Assembly: GCF_001641335.1 (NCBI RefSeq)
Contig: NZ_LVEM01000005.1
Location: forward strand, 496,001 to 560,000
DNA length: 64,000 nt
Reading direction: 5' to 3'
Source: Bradyrhizobium stylosanthis
Lineage (GTDB): Bacteria > Pseudomonadota > Alphaproteobacteria > Rhizobiales > Xanthobacteraceae
The number at the start of each line of letters is the position of its first letter. The first letter of the stretch is position 1. Both the position numbers and the translations under genes were made by a program. The notes beneath the pieces were generated by a model. It searched no databases, was not told the DNA's origin, and was given only the letters and a program-made list of their open reading frames with translations. This document shows, piece after piece, positions 1 through 7,331 of the stretch.

Positions 1-31
1 ATGGGTTTCGCTGCGCTCTACCCATCCTACG
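1..31. repeat. Partial palindromic repeat (family A), right arm
   Basis: This is the right-hand arm of the inverted repeat seen complete at 715-803 and 1060-1149: an ATGGGTTTCGCTGCGCTC core followed by TACCCATCCTACG. The left arm would lie outside the window. It is non-coding; ORFs read through it are repeat-derived. Confidence 0.75.
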
Positions 32-166
32 AGCTACTACAAGGCAGACATCCACGCTTATGTGATCGTCCTGCAGGACATCAACCGCGAGCTCTGCAGA
101 AGGCTACGCCGTTCCGACGATCGGTTCGCGGGACGACTGGAGCGAGACGACGATTGATCGTGCGTA

Positions 167-202
167 GGATGGGTAGAGCGCAGCGAAACCCATCATGCCT
201 CG
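167..202. repeat. Palindromic repeat family A, left arm
   Basis: The left arm GTAGGATGGGTAGAGCGCAG is followed by CGAAACCCATCATGCC, as in the complete copies at 715-803 and 1060-1149. No right arm follows here. A further degenerate left arm lies at 351-384. Confidence 0.7.
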
Positions 203-217
203 GCATCGAACAAGTTT

Positions 218-305
218 GTAGCCCGGATGGAGCGAAGCGCAATCCGGGACGGCTGTGTCCACGGCGATCGATCCCGGATTACGCTTGCGCTCCATCCGGG
301 CTTCG
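218..305. repeat. Inverted repeat family B (TAGCCCGGATGGAGC type)
   Basis: The arm GTAGCCCGGATGGAGCGAAG is answered about 50 bases later by its approximate reverse complement GCTCCATCCGGGCTTCG, so the region can fold into a long imperfect hairpin. A minimal copy of the same family sits at 52334-52368. It is an intergenic repeat with no coding potential. Confidence 0.65.
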
Positions 306-350
306 CCACAGGACATCAGGTGAGTGACGAGAATTGATCGTGCGTAGCGG

Positions 351-384
351 GTAGGATGGGTAGAGCCCTTGCGAACCTATCATG
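351..384. repeat. Degenerate left arm of repeat family A
   Basis: GTAGGATGGGTAGAGC is followed by a diverged continuation (CCTTGCGAACCTATCATG). It differs from the complete copies at several positions and has no right arm. This suggests repeat decay in the first kilobase. Confidence 0.6.
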
Positions 385-420
385 ATTGTCATCGAGGTAA
401 GGCCCACCCCACGATGACGA

Positions 421-684
421 TCATGGCCGTCCAGCAGACGGATAGAACTGCGTTAGAAACTCGGCGATCTCGTGATCGTCTGCCTGCCAACGTGGCCCAC
501 GTTCGTTTCGCATCAGTGAGAGGCCGAGGAGTTCAAGCGGGCAATCGGCCACAAGCTCGAGCGTTCCTTTCTTCGCGATCCAGCGCTCTTCGCCGTCTCT
601 ATCGAGCGAATAGCCCAATTGGACGAGCGTGAGATACGCTGGAGCTTCCGTGTTGCCTGCTGCGGCAATGGTTTCTTGCGTCAT
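421..684 (-). CDS. Small conserved-looking hypothetical protein (87 aa)
   Basis: Unrecognised soluble protein of 87 residues. The start chosen is the ATG beginning MTQETIAAAG; longer versions read into the repeat at 715-803 and are rejected. The sequence is balanced and globular-looking (YLTLVQLGYSLDRDGEERW near the N-terminus, WQADDHEIAEFLTQFYPS at the C-terminus), unlike the arginine-rich shadow frames around it. There is no signal peptide, membrane segment or known motif. It stands alone among repeats, with only a weak GGGA-type ribosome-binding site upstream. It could be a small lineage-specific gene; no function is proposed. Confidence 0.5.
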   Translation of the reverse strand: MTQETIAAAGNTEAPAYLTLVQLGYSLDRDGEERWIAKKGTLELVADCPLELLGLSLMRNERGPRWQADDHEIAEFLTQFYPSAGRP

Positions 685-714
685 CTCATTCCCATGCCCA
701 TCGAGCTTAGTAAG

Positions 715-803
715 CGTAGGATGGATAGAGCATTTGCGAAACCCATCATGCCTCGGCACCGGCAGTGCCTCGATGGGTTTCGCTGCGCTCTACCCATCCT
801 ACG
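715..803. repeat. Complete palindromic repeat, family A
   Basis: An 89-base inverted repeat. The left arm CGTAGGATGGATAGAGC is answered by the right arm GCTCTACCCATCCTACG, with a short loop holding CCTCGGCACCGGCAGTGCCTC. It lies just upstream of the small ORF at 421-684. Confidence 0.8.
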
Positions 804-1059
804 AGCCGGTTTGCCGGCGCGGCTACAGCAGCGCCAATGAGTGCAGCGAGTTTCTATGAAGGCCGAAGGCAACGAGGCCGGAGAGAAGCAGCGCAGTCCC
901 AGTCACGATCAGGCAACACGCAATCACTATTGGAGCCTCGGGTTCGTCATCGATGACGAAGACGATAATAGATAAAATTTTACCGACAATCGAAAGGAAG
1001 AATTAACCTTACCTGGGCGGCCAGGTCGCCGGCATCCGGTCTTCGGATGGATCGGCGTG

Positions 1060-1149
1060 CGTAGGATGGGTAGAGCGCAGCGAAACCCATCATGCCTCGG
1101 CACCGAACAAGCCCTCGATGGGTTTCGCTTGCGCTCTACCCATCCTACG
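1060..1149. repeat. Complete palindromic repeat, family A
   Basis: Same element as 715-803, with arms CGTAGGATGGGTAGAGCGC and GCGCTCTACCCATCCTACG and the loop motif CATGCCTCGGCACCGAAC. Both complete copies are about 90 bases long, consistent with a mobile or amplified palindromic intergenic element. Confidence 0.8.
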
Positions 1150-1159
1150 AGCCTCAGAT

Positions 1160-1800
1160 GGATCGGCGGGGTTGTGTCCCCATGCATGCCGATCTGCCCG
1201 TCGGGCAAAACACCTCCAAGCCCCGTCAATCCCTCTCATCAAAAATATTCCACTTTACCGAAATTCGGAATCGCGGCATTCTCGCGCCATCCCGGTCCCC
1301 GGAGAGGGGCGATCGTACGTCGCAGCGAACGTGGATCGGGGTGCGGTGGACGCGGCTGCGTCGGGCACGCCAAGGCGGGACCAGGGCGAGATGAACCTCG
1401 TGAGGTCGGTCGGCGTGCAGACGGACGGCGTAGCCAGCGTACGGCAAAACCATGTGGTCCTGACCGTCGTTGCTACGGTCAAGCCTTGCGGAGATGGCTT
1501 TGGGCTCGACCGGGTCTGGAGACATCGCCAATTCGCGAGGCGACGGAGGCCAGAAGGAACTCGGCTCCGGGGAGAGCAGGCATAAGCCGTCAAACCACTG
1601 CGCAGGGAAGGCCGGGTGTTTCCGGCCCACCTGTCGTCCCGTCTGCGCATTTGCGTGTGCAAATCTTCGCGCAGCGGATCATGGGTGCCAGCCGGCACCC
1701 GGTCTTCCCTGCGCCCTCTTCACGGAAGAGGGACAAGGAACGAGCAAAACTCGGGCATCTCGAGCCGCGAGAATGCCGATCTGTGCGTGATTGAACCGAG
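1160..1800. repeat. Gene-less stretch resembling a degenerate dispersed repeat
   Basis: No frame here looks like a real protein. All open frames are rich in Arg, Pro, Ser and Cys and overlap each other on both strands. The segment begins with the motif GCCCGTCGGGCAAAACACC near 1197, which I recall as common in Bradyrhizobium intergenic repeats. It then continues as GC-rich sequence to tRNA-Thr. I infer a decayed dispersed repeat; copy number cannot be assessed from this window. Confidence 0.4.
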
Positions 1801-1805
1801 GAGAA

Positions 1806-1880
1806 TGGTGCTGCCAGACAGGATTGAACTGTCGACCTCTCCATTACCAATGGAGTGCTCTACCACTGAGCTACGGCAGC
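1806..1880 (-). tRNA. tRNA-Thr (anticodon GGT)
   Basis: On the minus strand the 75-base cloverleaf starts GCTGCCGTAGCTCAGTGG and ends GGCAGCACCA, so CCA is encoded. The acceptor stem GCTGCCG pairs with TGGCAGC. The anticodon stem CTCCA/TGGAG encloses the loop TTGGTAA, giving anticodon GGT (threonine, ACC/ACU). The T arm GACAG-TTCAATC-CTGTC is intact. Confidence 0.97.
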
Positions 1881-1931
1881 ATGTGCTGGGATCAGAATCG
1901 GCCGCCACAGGGGCCTAACCAAGCGGGCCGA

Positions 1932-1960
1932 TATCTGCCACAAGCCCCCCTCCTGTGCAA
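1932..1960 (-). promoter_or_regulatory. Possible promoter of tRNA-Thr
   Basis: Reading the minus strand, TTGCAC is followed after 17 bases by CAGATA, a passable sigma-70 -35/-10 pair about 50 bases upstream of the tRNA 5' end. The match is modest and no other promoter candidate was compared quantitatively. Confidence 0.35.
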
Positions 1961-2197
1961 GCTTGCAAGGCCGCTCAAAACGAGAAAATCGGGCCGATAT
2001 CGAGGCCAAAATGCCCGTTTTCGCTCGAAACAGCAGACTTTTCCCCGATTCGCGGGCCGATGTCCCCACCCAACTGGCCAGTTGGCCCGGGGCGCGGATT
2101 CGATCCATTTCGAGTTTCGCACGATCGGTCGCGTCCTGCCTCTTGAGCTGCCATGTTCGTTGGGCATGTTATGGCCGATCGCTGCGATGGACCTTCG

Positions 2198-2383
2198 ATG
2201 ACTGAGCGGAACGACAGAAGCGAGAAACAGGGCAGGGCCTCGCGGGACGACCGGCTGAAATCGGCGCTGCGCGAGAACCTGAAGCGGCGGAAGCTGCAGG
2301 CGCGCGAGCGCGCCGCCGCCGAGCCCTCGCAGGATGACGATGGTTCCCTAGATGAGGGGACCGCCGGCAAGATCGACGATTGA
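2198..2383 (+). CDS. Small charged hypothetical protein (61 aa)
   Basis: A 61-residue, strongly charged protein beginning MTERNDRSEKQ. The central basic helix (DRLKSALRENLKRRKLQARER) is followed by an acidic tail. I recognise this as a typical short conserved hypothetical of Bradyrhizobium-like genomes, without known function. Longer starts exist at 2153 and 2174 but add sequence that does not look conserved. There is no signal peptide or membrane segment. It precedes the flavoprotein gene at 2446 by about 60 bases in the same direction and may be co-transcribed. Its composition suggests nucleic-acid or protein binding, but that is only a guess. Confidence 0.55.
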   Translation: MTERNDRSEKQGRASRDDRLKSALRENLKRRKLQARERAAAEPSQDDDGSLDEGTAGKIDD

Positions 2384-2445
2384 AGACCGGCGATTGAAGT
2401 CCCGGCGAATGAAGGCCGGCAGCTGGATTTTTGGAATGGACGGGA

Positions 2446-4158
2446 ATGACGATGGCGCAGGACGAGGTGCAGAGAACCGACAGGGAAGCGCTGATGGCGC
2501 AATTCACGCGTCCCGAGCAGACCTTTCCGACGCTGACACCTGCCGAAATCGAGCGCCTGCGCCATTTCGGCGAGGTTCAGCACTATAAGGACGGCGTGCT
2601 GCTGTTCGAGACCGGCCAGCCCGGGCCGGGCATGTTCGTGGTGCTGGCGGGGCACGTCGCCGTCACCCAGCGCGACGGCCTCGGTCACGTCACCCCGGTG
2701 ATCGATCAGGGGCCGGGACAGTTTCTCGCCGAGCTCGGCCAGCTCTCGGGCCGGCCGGCGCTGGTCGACGGTCGCGCCGAGGGCGATGTCGAGGTGCTGC
2801 TGGTGCCGCCGGACCGGCTGCGCGCACTGCTGGTGGCCGAAGCCGAGCTCGGCGAGCGCATCATGCGCGCGCTGATCCTGCGCCGGGTCAACCTGATCCA
2901 GGGCGGCATCGGCGGCCCCGTGCTGATCGGGCCGTCGAACTCCGCCGGCGTGGTGCGCCTGCAGAGCTTTCTCACCCGCAACGGCCAGCCGCATCATCTG
3001 CTCGATCCCGCCAGCGAGCATGATGCCGCCGAGCTGATCGCGCGCTATTCGCCGAAGCCGGAGGATTGGCCGCTGGTCGTTACCGCCGGCGGCACGGTGC
3101 TGCGCAACCCCAGCGAGACCGAGCTCGGCCGCGCCATCGGCATGATCGGCGGTGCCAAGGACAACCGCATCTACGACGTCGCCATCGTCGGCTGCGGACC
3201 GGCGGGGCTCGCGACCGCGGTCTATGCGGCCTCGGAAGGTCTCTCGGTCGCCGTGGTCGACACCCGCGCCTTCGGCGGCCAGGCCGGCGCCAGCGCGCGC
3301 ATCGAGAACTATCTGGGTTTCCCGACCGGCATCTCCGGCCAGGCGCTGGCGGGCCGCGCCTTCACCCAGGCGCAGAAGTTCGGCGCCGAGATCATGATCC
3401 CGATGTCGGTGAGCTCGCTGGATTGCTCGCGCGCCAACGGCAGCTTCAAGCTGGCGCTGGATTGCGGCGACACCTTGCGTTCGCGCGCGGTGGTGGTCGC
3501 CAGCGGCGCGCGCTATCGCCGTCCCGACATCGAAAACCTCGACAAGTTCGAGGGCCGCGGCGTCTGGTACTGGGCATCCCCGGTCGAGGCGAAGCTGTGC
3601 GCCGGCGAAGAAGTGGCGCTGGTCGGCGCCGGCAATTCGGCGGGCCAGGCCGCGGTGTTCCTGTCGGGCCACGCCAAGCGCGTGCTGATGATCATCCGCG
3701 GCGGCGGCCTCGGGGCCAGCATGTCGCGCTATCTCATCGAGCGCATCGAAGCGACGCCGAACATCGAATTGATGTTCAACACCGAGATCACCGCGCTCGA
3801 GGGCGACGACACCTCGCTGCTGCGGCGGATCCGCTGGAAGAGCCGGCTGTCGGACGACGAGGACTCCGCCGACATCCGCAATCTCTTCCTGTTCGTCGGC
3901 GCCGATCCCGCCACCTCGTGGCTCGACGGCTGCGGCGTGACGCTCGATCGCGGCGGCTTCGTCGTCACGGGCGCGCAATCCGAGCTGAACCAGGGCAAGC
4001 TGGTGGCGCCGCTCGAGACCTCGGTACCCGGCGTCTACGCCGTCGGCGACGTCCGCTCCGGCTCGGTCAAGCGCGTCGGCGGTGCCATCGGCGAAGGCGC
4101 CCAGGTCGTGGCCTCCCTGCACGGCTATCTTGGCGACGCCGCAAAACCGGCGCTCTAA
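2446..4158 (+). CDS. Cyclic-nucleotide-binding domain / thioredoxin-reductase-like flavoprotein fusion
   Basis: About 570 residues in three parts. Residues ~25-140 look like a cNMP-binding beta-roll (DGVLLFETGQPGPGMFVVL, then a GQFLAELGQLSGRPALV stretch where the phosphate cassette falls). Residues ~155-225 form a linker domain. From ~235 there is an FAD-binding fold (AIVGCGPAGLATAVYAAS, then GGQAGASARIENYLGFP) and a NAD(P)H fold (VALVGAGNSAGQAAVF). It ends with the usual GDVRSGSVKRVGGAIGEGA FAD motif. The thioredoxin-reductase redox CxxC is absent: the corresponding place reads VWYWASPVEAKLC. It should therefore be a flavin NAD(P)H oxidoreductase gated by a small ligand, not a thioredoxin reductase. 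Alternative starts are TTG 2431 and ATG 2452; the GGACGGGA sequence does not decide between them. Confidence 0.85.
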   Translation: MTMAQDEVQRTDREALMAQFTRPEQTFPTLTPAEIERLRHFGEVQHYKDGVLLFETGQPGPGMFVVLAGHVAVTQRDGLGHVTPVIDQGPGQFLAELGQLSGRPALVDGRAEGDVEVLLVPPDRLRALLVAEAELGERIMRALILRRVNLIQGGIGGPVLIGPSNSAGVVRLQSFLTRNGQPHHLLDPASEHDAAELIARYSPKPEDWPLVVTAGGTVLRNPSETELGRAIGMIGGAKDNRIYDVAIVGCGPAGLATAVYAASEGLSVAVVDTRAFGGQAGASARIENYLGFPTGISGQALAGRAFTQAQKFGAEIMIPMSVSSLDCSRANGSFKLALDCGDTLRSRAVVVASGARYRRPDIENLDKFEGRGVWYWASPVEAKLCAGEEVALVGAGNSAGQAAVFLSGHAKRVLMIIRGGGLGASMSRYLIERIEATPNIELMFNTEITALEGDDTSLLRRIRWKSRLSDDEDSADIRNLFLFVGADPATSWLDGCGVTLDRGGFVVTGAQSELNQGKLVAPLETSVPGVYAVGDVRSGSVKRVGGAIGEGAQVVASLHGYLGDAAKPAL

Positions 4159-4265
4159 AAGCGTTTTCGAGCGAAGTGGATCCCCGGTTCGCGTCAAGAA
4201 AACGCGTCAAAACAAGAATCTAGAGGTTCGTTCCGATTCCATCGGAAGCGGAACGAGGCTCTCGT
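4155..4265. repeat. Intergenic repeat (AAGCGTTTTCGAGCGAAGTG type)
   Basis: Begins AAGCGTTTTCGAGCGAAGTG, continues through GGTTCGCGTCAAGAAAACGC and ends with a hairpin built from CGTTCCGATTCC and GGAAGCGGAACG. I recognise this as a widespread intergenic repeat of Rhizobiales genomes. It follows the flavoprotein stop codon directly, and its hairpin may also stop transcription. Confidence 0.6.
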
Positions 4266-4333
4266 CAAGGAGAAGGCAAGGGAATGGCAAGTCGAATGAG
4301 GCTTGCCATCTTGCCGGCAACTACAGACTATCC

Positions 4334-4445
4334 CCTCATCCTGAGGAGCCGCGACAGCGGCGTCTCGAAGGATGCAGGCCCGGAATAACGACCCGGGCCT
4401 CGATGGTTCGAGACGCGTGCTTCGCACGCTCCTCACCATGAGGAT
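4334..4445. repeat. Palindromic intergenic repeat (CCTCATCCTGAGGAG type)
   Basis: Starts CCTCATCCTGAGGAGCC and ends GCTCCTCACCATGAGGAT, with internal arms GCGTCTCGAAGGATGCAGG and GGTTCGAGACGC. The whole 110-base unit can fold back on itself. A shorter related copy (CTCCTGAGGGCC, GGCGTCTCGAAGGATG) lies at about 48538-48577. Confidence 0.65.
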
Positions 4446-4476
4446 CGACAAACAAAACGCCCAACGGGAGGACTAA

Positions 4477-4785
4477 ATGGCCGAACTCGTCGTGCTCTAC
4501 AAAACACCAAAAGACGCTGCCGCCTTCGACAAGCACTATGCCGAGACCCACATTCCGCTCGCCAAGAAACTGCCCGGCCTGAAGAACTACGCCGTCAGCA
4601 CCGGCCCGGTCGGCTCGCCCGCCGGTCCCTCAGGCGTTCACCTCGTCGCCATCCTCTCCTTCGACAGCGTGGCCGACATCCAGAAGGCCTTCGGCAGCGA
4701 CGCGGGCAAGGCGGCCGCGGGTGACGTGCCGAAATTCGCCAGCGGCGGCGCCGACCTCCTGATCTTCGACACCAAGAACGTGTGA
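4477..4785 (+). CDS. EthD family protein (102 aa)
   Basis: A 102-residue protein of the dimeric alpha/beta-barrel EthD family. The N-terminal strand AELVVLYKTPKDAAAFDKHY and the following H-I-P-L-A-K-K-L-P-G motif are characteristic; EthD proteins share the HxxHxPLAKKLPG-like signature. EthD-type proteins accompany cytochrome P450 systems for ether degradation or act as small hydroxylase or isomerase-like proteins; the actual role here is unknown. The start is supported by GGGAGG seven bases upstream. The gene is flanked by repeats and looks monocistronic. Confidence 0.85.
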   Translation: MAELVVLYKTPKDAAAFDKHYAETHIPLAKKLPGLKNYAVSTGPVGSPAGPSGVHLVAILSFDSVADIQKAFGSDAGKAAAGDVPKFASGGADLLIFDTKNV

Positions 4786-4849
4786 GACACGCACACAGCG
4801 TCTTGCCTGCGGCGAATTCGATTCAACTTTCGTCGCAAGTTTGCCGCTG

Positions 4850-4868
4850 TTTGCGACAACGGTGCAAA
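4850..4868. promoter_or_regulatory. Inverted repeat TTTGC-N9-GCAAA upstream of the membrane-protein gene
   Basis: TTTGCGACAACGGTGCAAA is a dyad with 5-base arms, about 125 bases upstream of the start at 4994. The spacing does not fit a FixK/FNR box. It could be an operator or chance. Confidence 0.2.
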
Positions 4869-4993
4869 TAATTCAGCCATGCGTTTGTCGATTCGCACGA
4901 CGGCGCATGGCTCCGCGCAAGCCTGTGACATTGCGTGAGTAGCCATTCGATGAGGGCCGTAATACCATCTCGCAGCTTCCCGGAGAGAGTGAG

Positions 4994-5503
4994 ATGATGT
5001 TTGGATTGAGCCTGTCTGCGATTACACTGATCCATGTCGTCATCAGCCTGATTGCGATCGTCGCCGGTTTCGTCGTGATGTTCGGCCTGCTCGGCTCGAA
5101 ATCGATGCCGGGCCTCACCGCGATCTTCCTGCTGTTCACTATCCTCACCAGCGCCACCGGCTTCCTGTTTCCGTTCAAGGAGCTGCTGCCCTCGCACATC
5201 ATCGGCATCATCTCGCTGGTGCTGCTCGCGATCGCCTGCCTCGCGCTCTACGGCATGAAACTCGCTGGCGTGTGGCGTCCGGTCTACATCGTGACCGCGA
5301 TGATCTCGCTCTATTTCAACGTCTTCGTGCTGGTGATCCAGTCGTTCCTGAAGATTCCGGCGCTTGCCGCGCTCGCGCCCGCCGTGCCGCCGGCGCCGCC
5401 CTCCGGTCCGGTGTTCGCCGTGGTGCAGGGCATCGTGCTGGTGTTTTTCGTGGTGCTGACGATCGGCGCCTGGCGCCGCTACAAGCCGATGACGTTTGCT
5501 TGA
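4994..5503 (+). CDS. Hypothetical integral membrane protein (169 aa, five TM segments)
   Basis: No family is recognised beyond an inner-membrane protein. Five hydrophobic helices are visible at about residues 5-30, 39-58, 66-88, 95-118 and 138-160, with a Pro/Ala-rich loop (APAVPPAPPSGP) before the last. The C-terminus is short and basic (WRRYKPMTFA). The start has GGAGAGAGTGAG just upstream; the next codon is also ATG. The protein is followed after about 115 bases by the alpha/beta hydrolase gene on the same strand, but the gap suggests separate transcription. Confidence 0.75.
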   Translation: MMFGLSLSAITLIHVVISLIAIVAGFVVMFGLLGSKSMPGLTAIFLLFTILTSATGFLFPFKELLPSHIIGIISLVLLAIACLALYGMKLAGVWRPVYIVTAMISLYFNVFVLVIQSFLKIPALAALAPAVPPAPPSGPVFAVVQGIVLVFFVVLTIGAWRRYKPMTFA

Positions 5504-5618
5504 ACGCACGTTTCCGGTCGATGCGTGGCATCGACCTCGTGATATCGCACAACCATCTCTGGATCACCGGCTCGCATCTTTGCGAGTCCCGGATTGATTT
5601 TCACTGAAGGAGCCATTC

Positions 5619-6443
5619 ATGCCCACCATCACCACCAAGGACGGCGTCGAGATTTTCTTCAAGGATTGGGGTTCTGGCCAGCCGATCGTGTTCAGCCATG
5701 GCTGGCCACTGTCGTCGGACGACTGGGACGCGCAGATGATGTATTTCGTCACGCGCGGCTATCGGGTCATCGCCCATGACCGCCGTGGCCACGGCCGCTC
5801 GTCGCAGGTCGCCGACGGTCACGACATGGATCATTACGCCGACGATCTCGCGGCGGTCACCGCGCATCTCGACCTCAAGAACGCCATCCATGTCGGCCAT
5901 TCCACCGGCGGCGGCGAAGTCGTGCACTACATCGCCCGTCACGGCGAGAGCCGCGTCGCCAAGGCGGCGATCCTCTCGGCGGTGCCGCCGCTGATGGTGC
6001 AGACCGCGGCCAATCCCGGCGGCCTGCCGAAGAGCGTGTTCGACGATCTCCAGAAGCAGCTCGCCGCCAGCCGCACGCAGTTCTATCGCGACCTCGCCTC
6101 CGGCCCGTTCTACGGCTTCAACCGTCCCGGCGCCAAGCCGTCGGAAGCGGTGATCCAGAACTGGTGGCGCCAGGGCATGATGGGCGGCGCGAAGGCGCAT
6201 TACGACGGCATCGTCGCGTTCTCGCAGACCGACTTCACCGAGGACCTGAAGAAGATCGACGTGCCAGTCCTGGTGATGCACGGCGACGACGACCAGATCG
6301 TGCCTTACGCCGATTCCGGTCCGCTCTCGGCCAAGCTGCTCAAGAAGGGCACCCTGAAGACCTACAAGGGATTCCCCCACGGCATGCCGACCACGCACGC
6401 CGAGACGATCAACGCGGACCTGCTGGCGTTCTTCAAGGAGTGA
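5619..6443 (+). CDS. Alpha/beta hydrolase, non-heme chloroperoxidase/esterase type
   Basis: A 274-residue alpha/beta hydrolase, the usual length for cofactor-free haloperoxidase/arylesterase enzymes. The nucleophile elbow is GHSTGGGE with Ser95. The acid residue falls in HGDDDQIVP (Asp223 or Asp225) and the catalytic His is His254 in [14 protein letters not shown]. The N-terminal [12 protein letters not shown] segment forms the oxyanion region, with Trp30 typical of this subfamily. Such enzymes hydrolyse esters and can perhydrolyse in the presence of peroxide; the natural substrate is unknown. The start has a strong GAAGGAG site. The gene is followed by a palindromic repeat, so it is probably monocistronic. 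Confidence 0.9.
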   Translation: MPTITTKDGVEIFFKDWGSGQPIVFSHGWPLSSDDWDAQMMYFVTRGYRVIAHDRRGHGRSSQVADGHDMDHYADDLAAVTAHLDLKNAIHVGHSTGGGEVVHYIARHGESRVAKAAILSAVPPLMVQTAANPGGLPKSVFDDLQKQLAASRTQFYRDLASGPFYGFNRPGAKPSEAVIQNWWRQGMMGGAKAHYDGIVAFSQTDFTEDLKKIDVPVLVMHGDDDQIVPYADSGPLSAKLLKKGTLKTYKGFPHGMPTTHAETINADLLAFFKE

Positions 6444-6455
6444 GGGACGCTGATC

Positions 6456-6600
6456 TTACCCTCTCCCCTTGTGGGAGAGGGTGGCTCGCCGCGGAGCGGC
6501 GAGACGGGTGAGGGGTCTGTCTCGGCGCGTGAGATCGTGGAGGCAAACCCCTCATCCGGCGCTTCGCGCCACCTTCTCCCACAAGGGGAGAAGGAAGAAG
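6456..6600. repeat. Palindromic intergenic repeat (CCTCTCCCCTTGTGGGAGAGG type)
   Basis: Two hairpin arms, CCTCTCCCCTTGTGGGAGAG and TTCTCCCACAAGGGGAGAAGG, flank GGCGAGACGGGTGAGGGG and CCCCTCATCCGGCGC, so the 145 bases form a long imperfect cruciform. It lies between the convergent hydrolase and TetR genes. A related copy is at 47330-47472. Confidence 0.7.
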
Positions 6601-6605
6601 GAGTC

Positions 6606-7247
6606 TCACTCCAATATCGCCCGGATCGCATCGAAGGTGCGCTTCACAAAAGCCTCCGGCTTCTCGCGCGCACCCTCGCCGATCCAGCTTTCGCCGCCGA
6701 CGCGCATCGCGCCGGTGGCGATCATCGCGACGAGGCGGGCCTTCTGCCGGTCGGATTTGCGCCCCGACCGCTGGGCCAGCCCTTCGGCAAGTGCGCGCTC
6801 CAGCTTTTCGTATTTGAGCTGGTCGCGGGCGTGGAGCGCCGGGTTGTCGCGCTTGAGCCGCGACATCGCGGCCGCCTCCGCGGGATCGATCCGCTTCACC
6901 GCCGCGGCGATCGCATTCTCGGCGGCGGTCAGCATGGACTCGTCGGCCGGACGCGCGAGGATCTCGGCGACCAGCGCGCTTGCCGCATCCTCCTGCCAGG
7001 CGGCGACGACGTCCTCCTTGGACGCGAAATAGTGGAAGAAGCTGCGGCGCGACATCTCCGCGCCGGCCGCGATGTCGTCGATGGTCGTGGCCTCGAAGCC
7101 GCGCTCCAGGAACAGCGCCATCGCCGCGCGCTTGAGCCGCTCGCGCGTCTGTTGCTGCTTGCGCTCGCGAAGGCCCGGCGCCGCCGGCGATTTCTCTCCC
7201 CGCGTCAATGGCTTGGCGCTTGTCCTGGCAGGCTTCGAAACCTTCAA
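6606..7247 (-). CDS. TetR family transcriptional regulator
   Basis: A 213-residue TetR repressor with a basic, disordered N-terminal extension of about 25 residues. The helix-turn-helix is at ~55-80 (TTIDDIAAGAEMSRRSFFHYF), a strongly conserved TetR DNA-binding sequence. The all-helical C-terminal ligand domain resembles the MftR-like TetR C-terminal class. It is divergent from the SDR gene at 7332, and the 84-base gap carries a 23-base palindrome at 7265-7287. It most likely represses the SDR gene and itself. The ligand is unknown. Confidence 0.9.
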   Translation of the reverse strand: MKVSKPARTSAKPLTRGEKSPAAPGLRERKQQQTRERLKRAAMALFLERGFEATTIDDIAAGAEMSRRSFFHYFASKEDVVAAWQEDAASALVAEILARPADESMLTAAENAIAAAVKRIDPAEAAAMSRLKRDNPALHARDQLKYEKLERALAEGLAQRSGRKSDRQKARLVAMIATGAMRVGGESWIGEGAREKPEAFVKRTFDAIRAILE

Positions 7248-7264
7248 ATTATTTCACCTCTTGC

Positions 7265-7287
7265 AAATTTGCACTCAGTGCACATTT
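7265..7287. promoter_or_regulatory. Probable TetR operator between divergent genes
   Basis: A 23-base inverted repeat centred on C7276. The arms AAATTTGCACT and AGTGCACATTT differ at one position only. The inner 13 bases TGCACTCAGTGCA are a perfect dyad, and a second perfect palindrome TGCAAATTTGCA overlaps at 7262-7273. The site is in the shared control region of the TetR gene (6606-7247) and the SDR gene (7332-8270). Confidence 0.7.
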
Positions 7288-7331
7288 AGACCCGTCGCGG
7301 GCCTTATTCCAGCCCCGAACGGAGACGCGGC

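Noticed and set aside
1057-1794. 245-residue open frame on the plus strand
   Set aside because: Starts inside a palindromic repeat and runs through the repeat-like region; overlapping frames on both strands look equally poor.
1975-4197. 740-residue open frame on the minus strand
   Set aside because: It is antisense to the flavoprotein gene, rich in Arg, His, Asp and Gln, without any recognisable domain; a GC-skew shadow frame.
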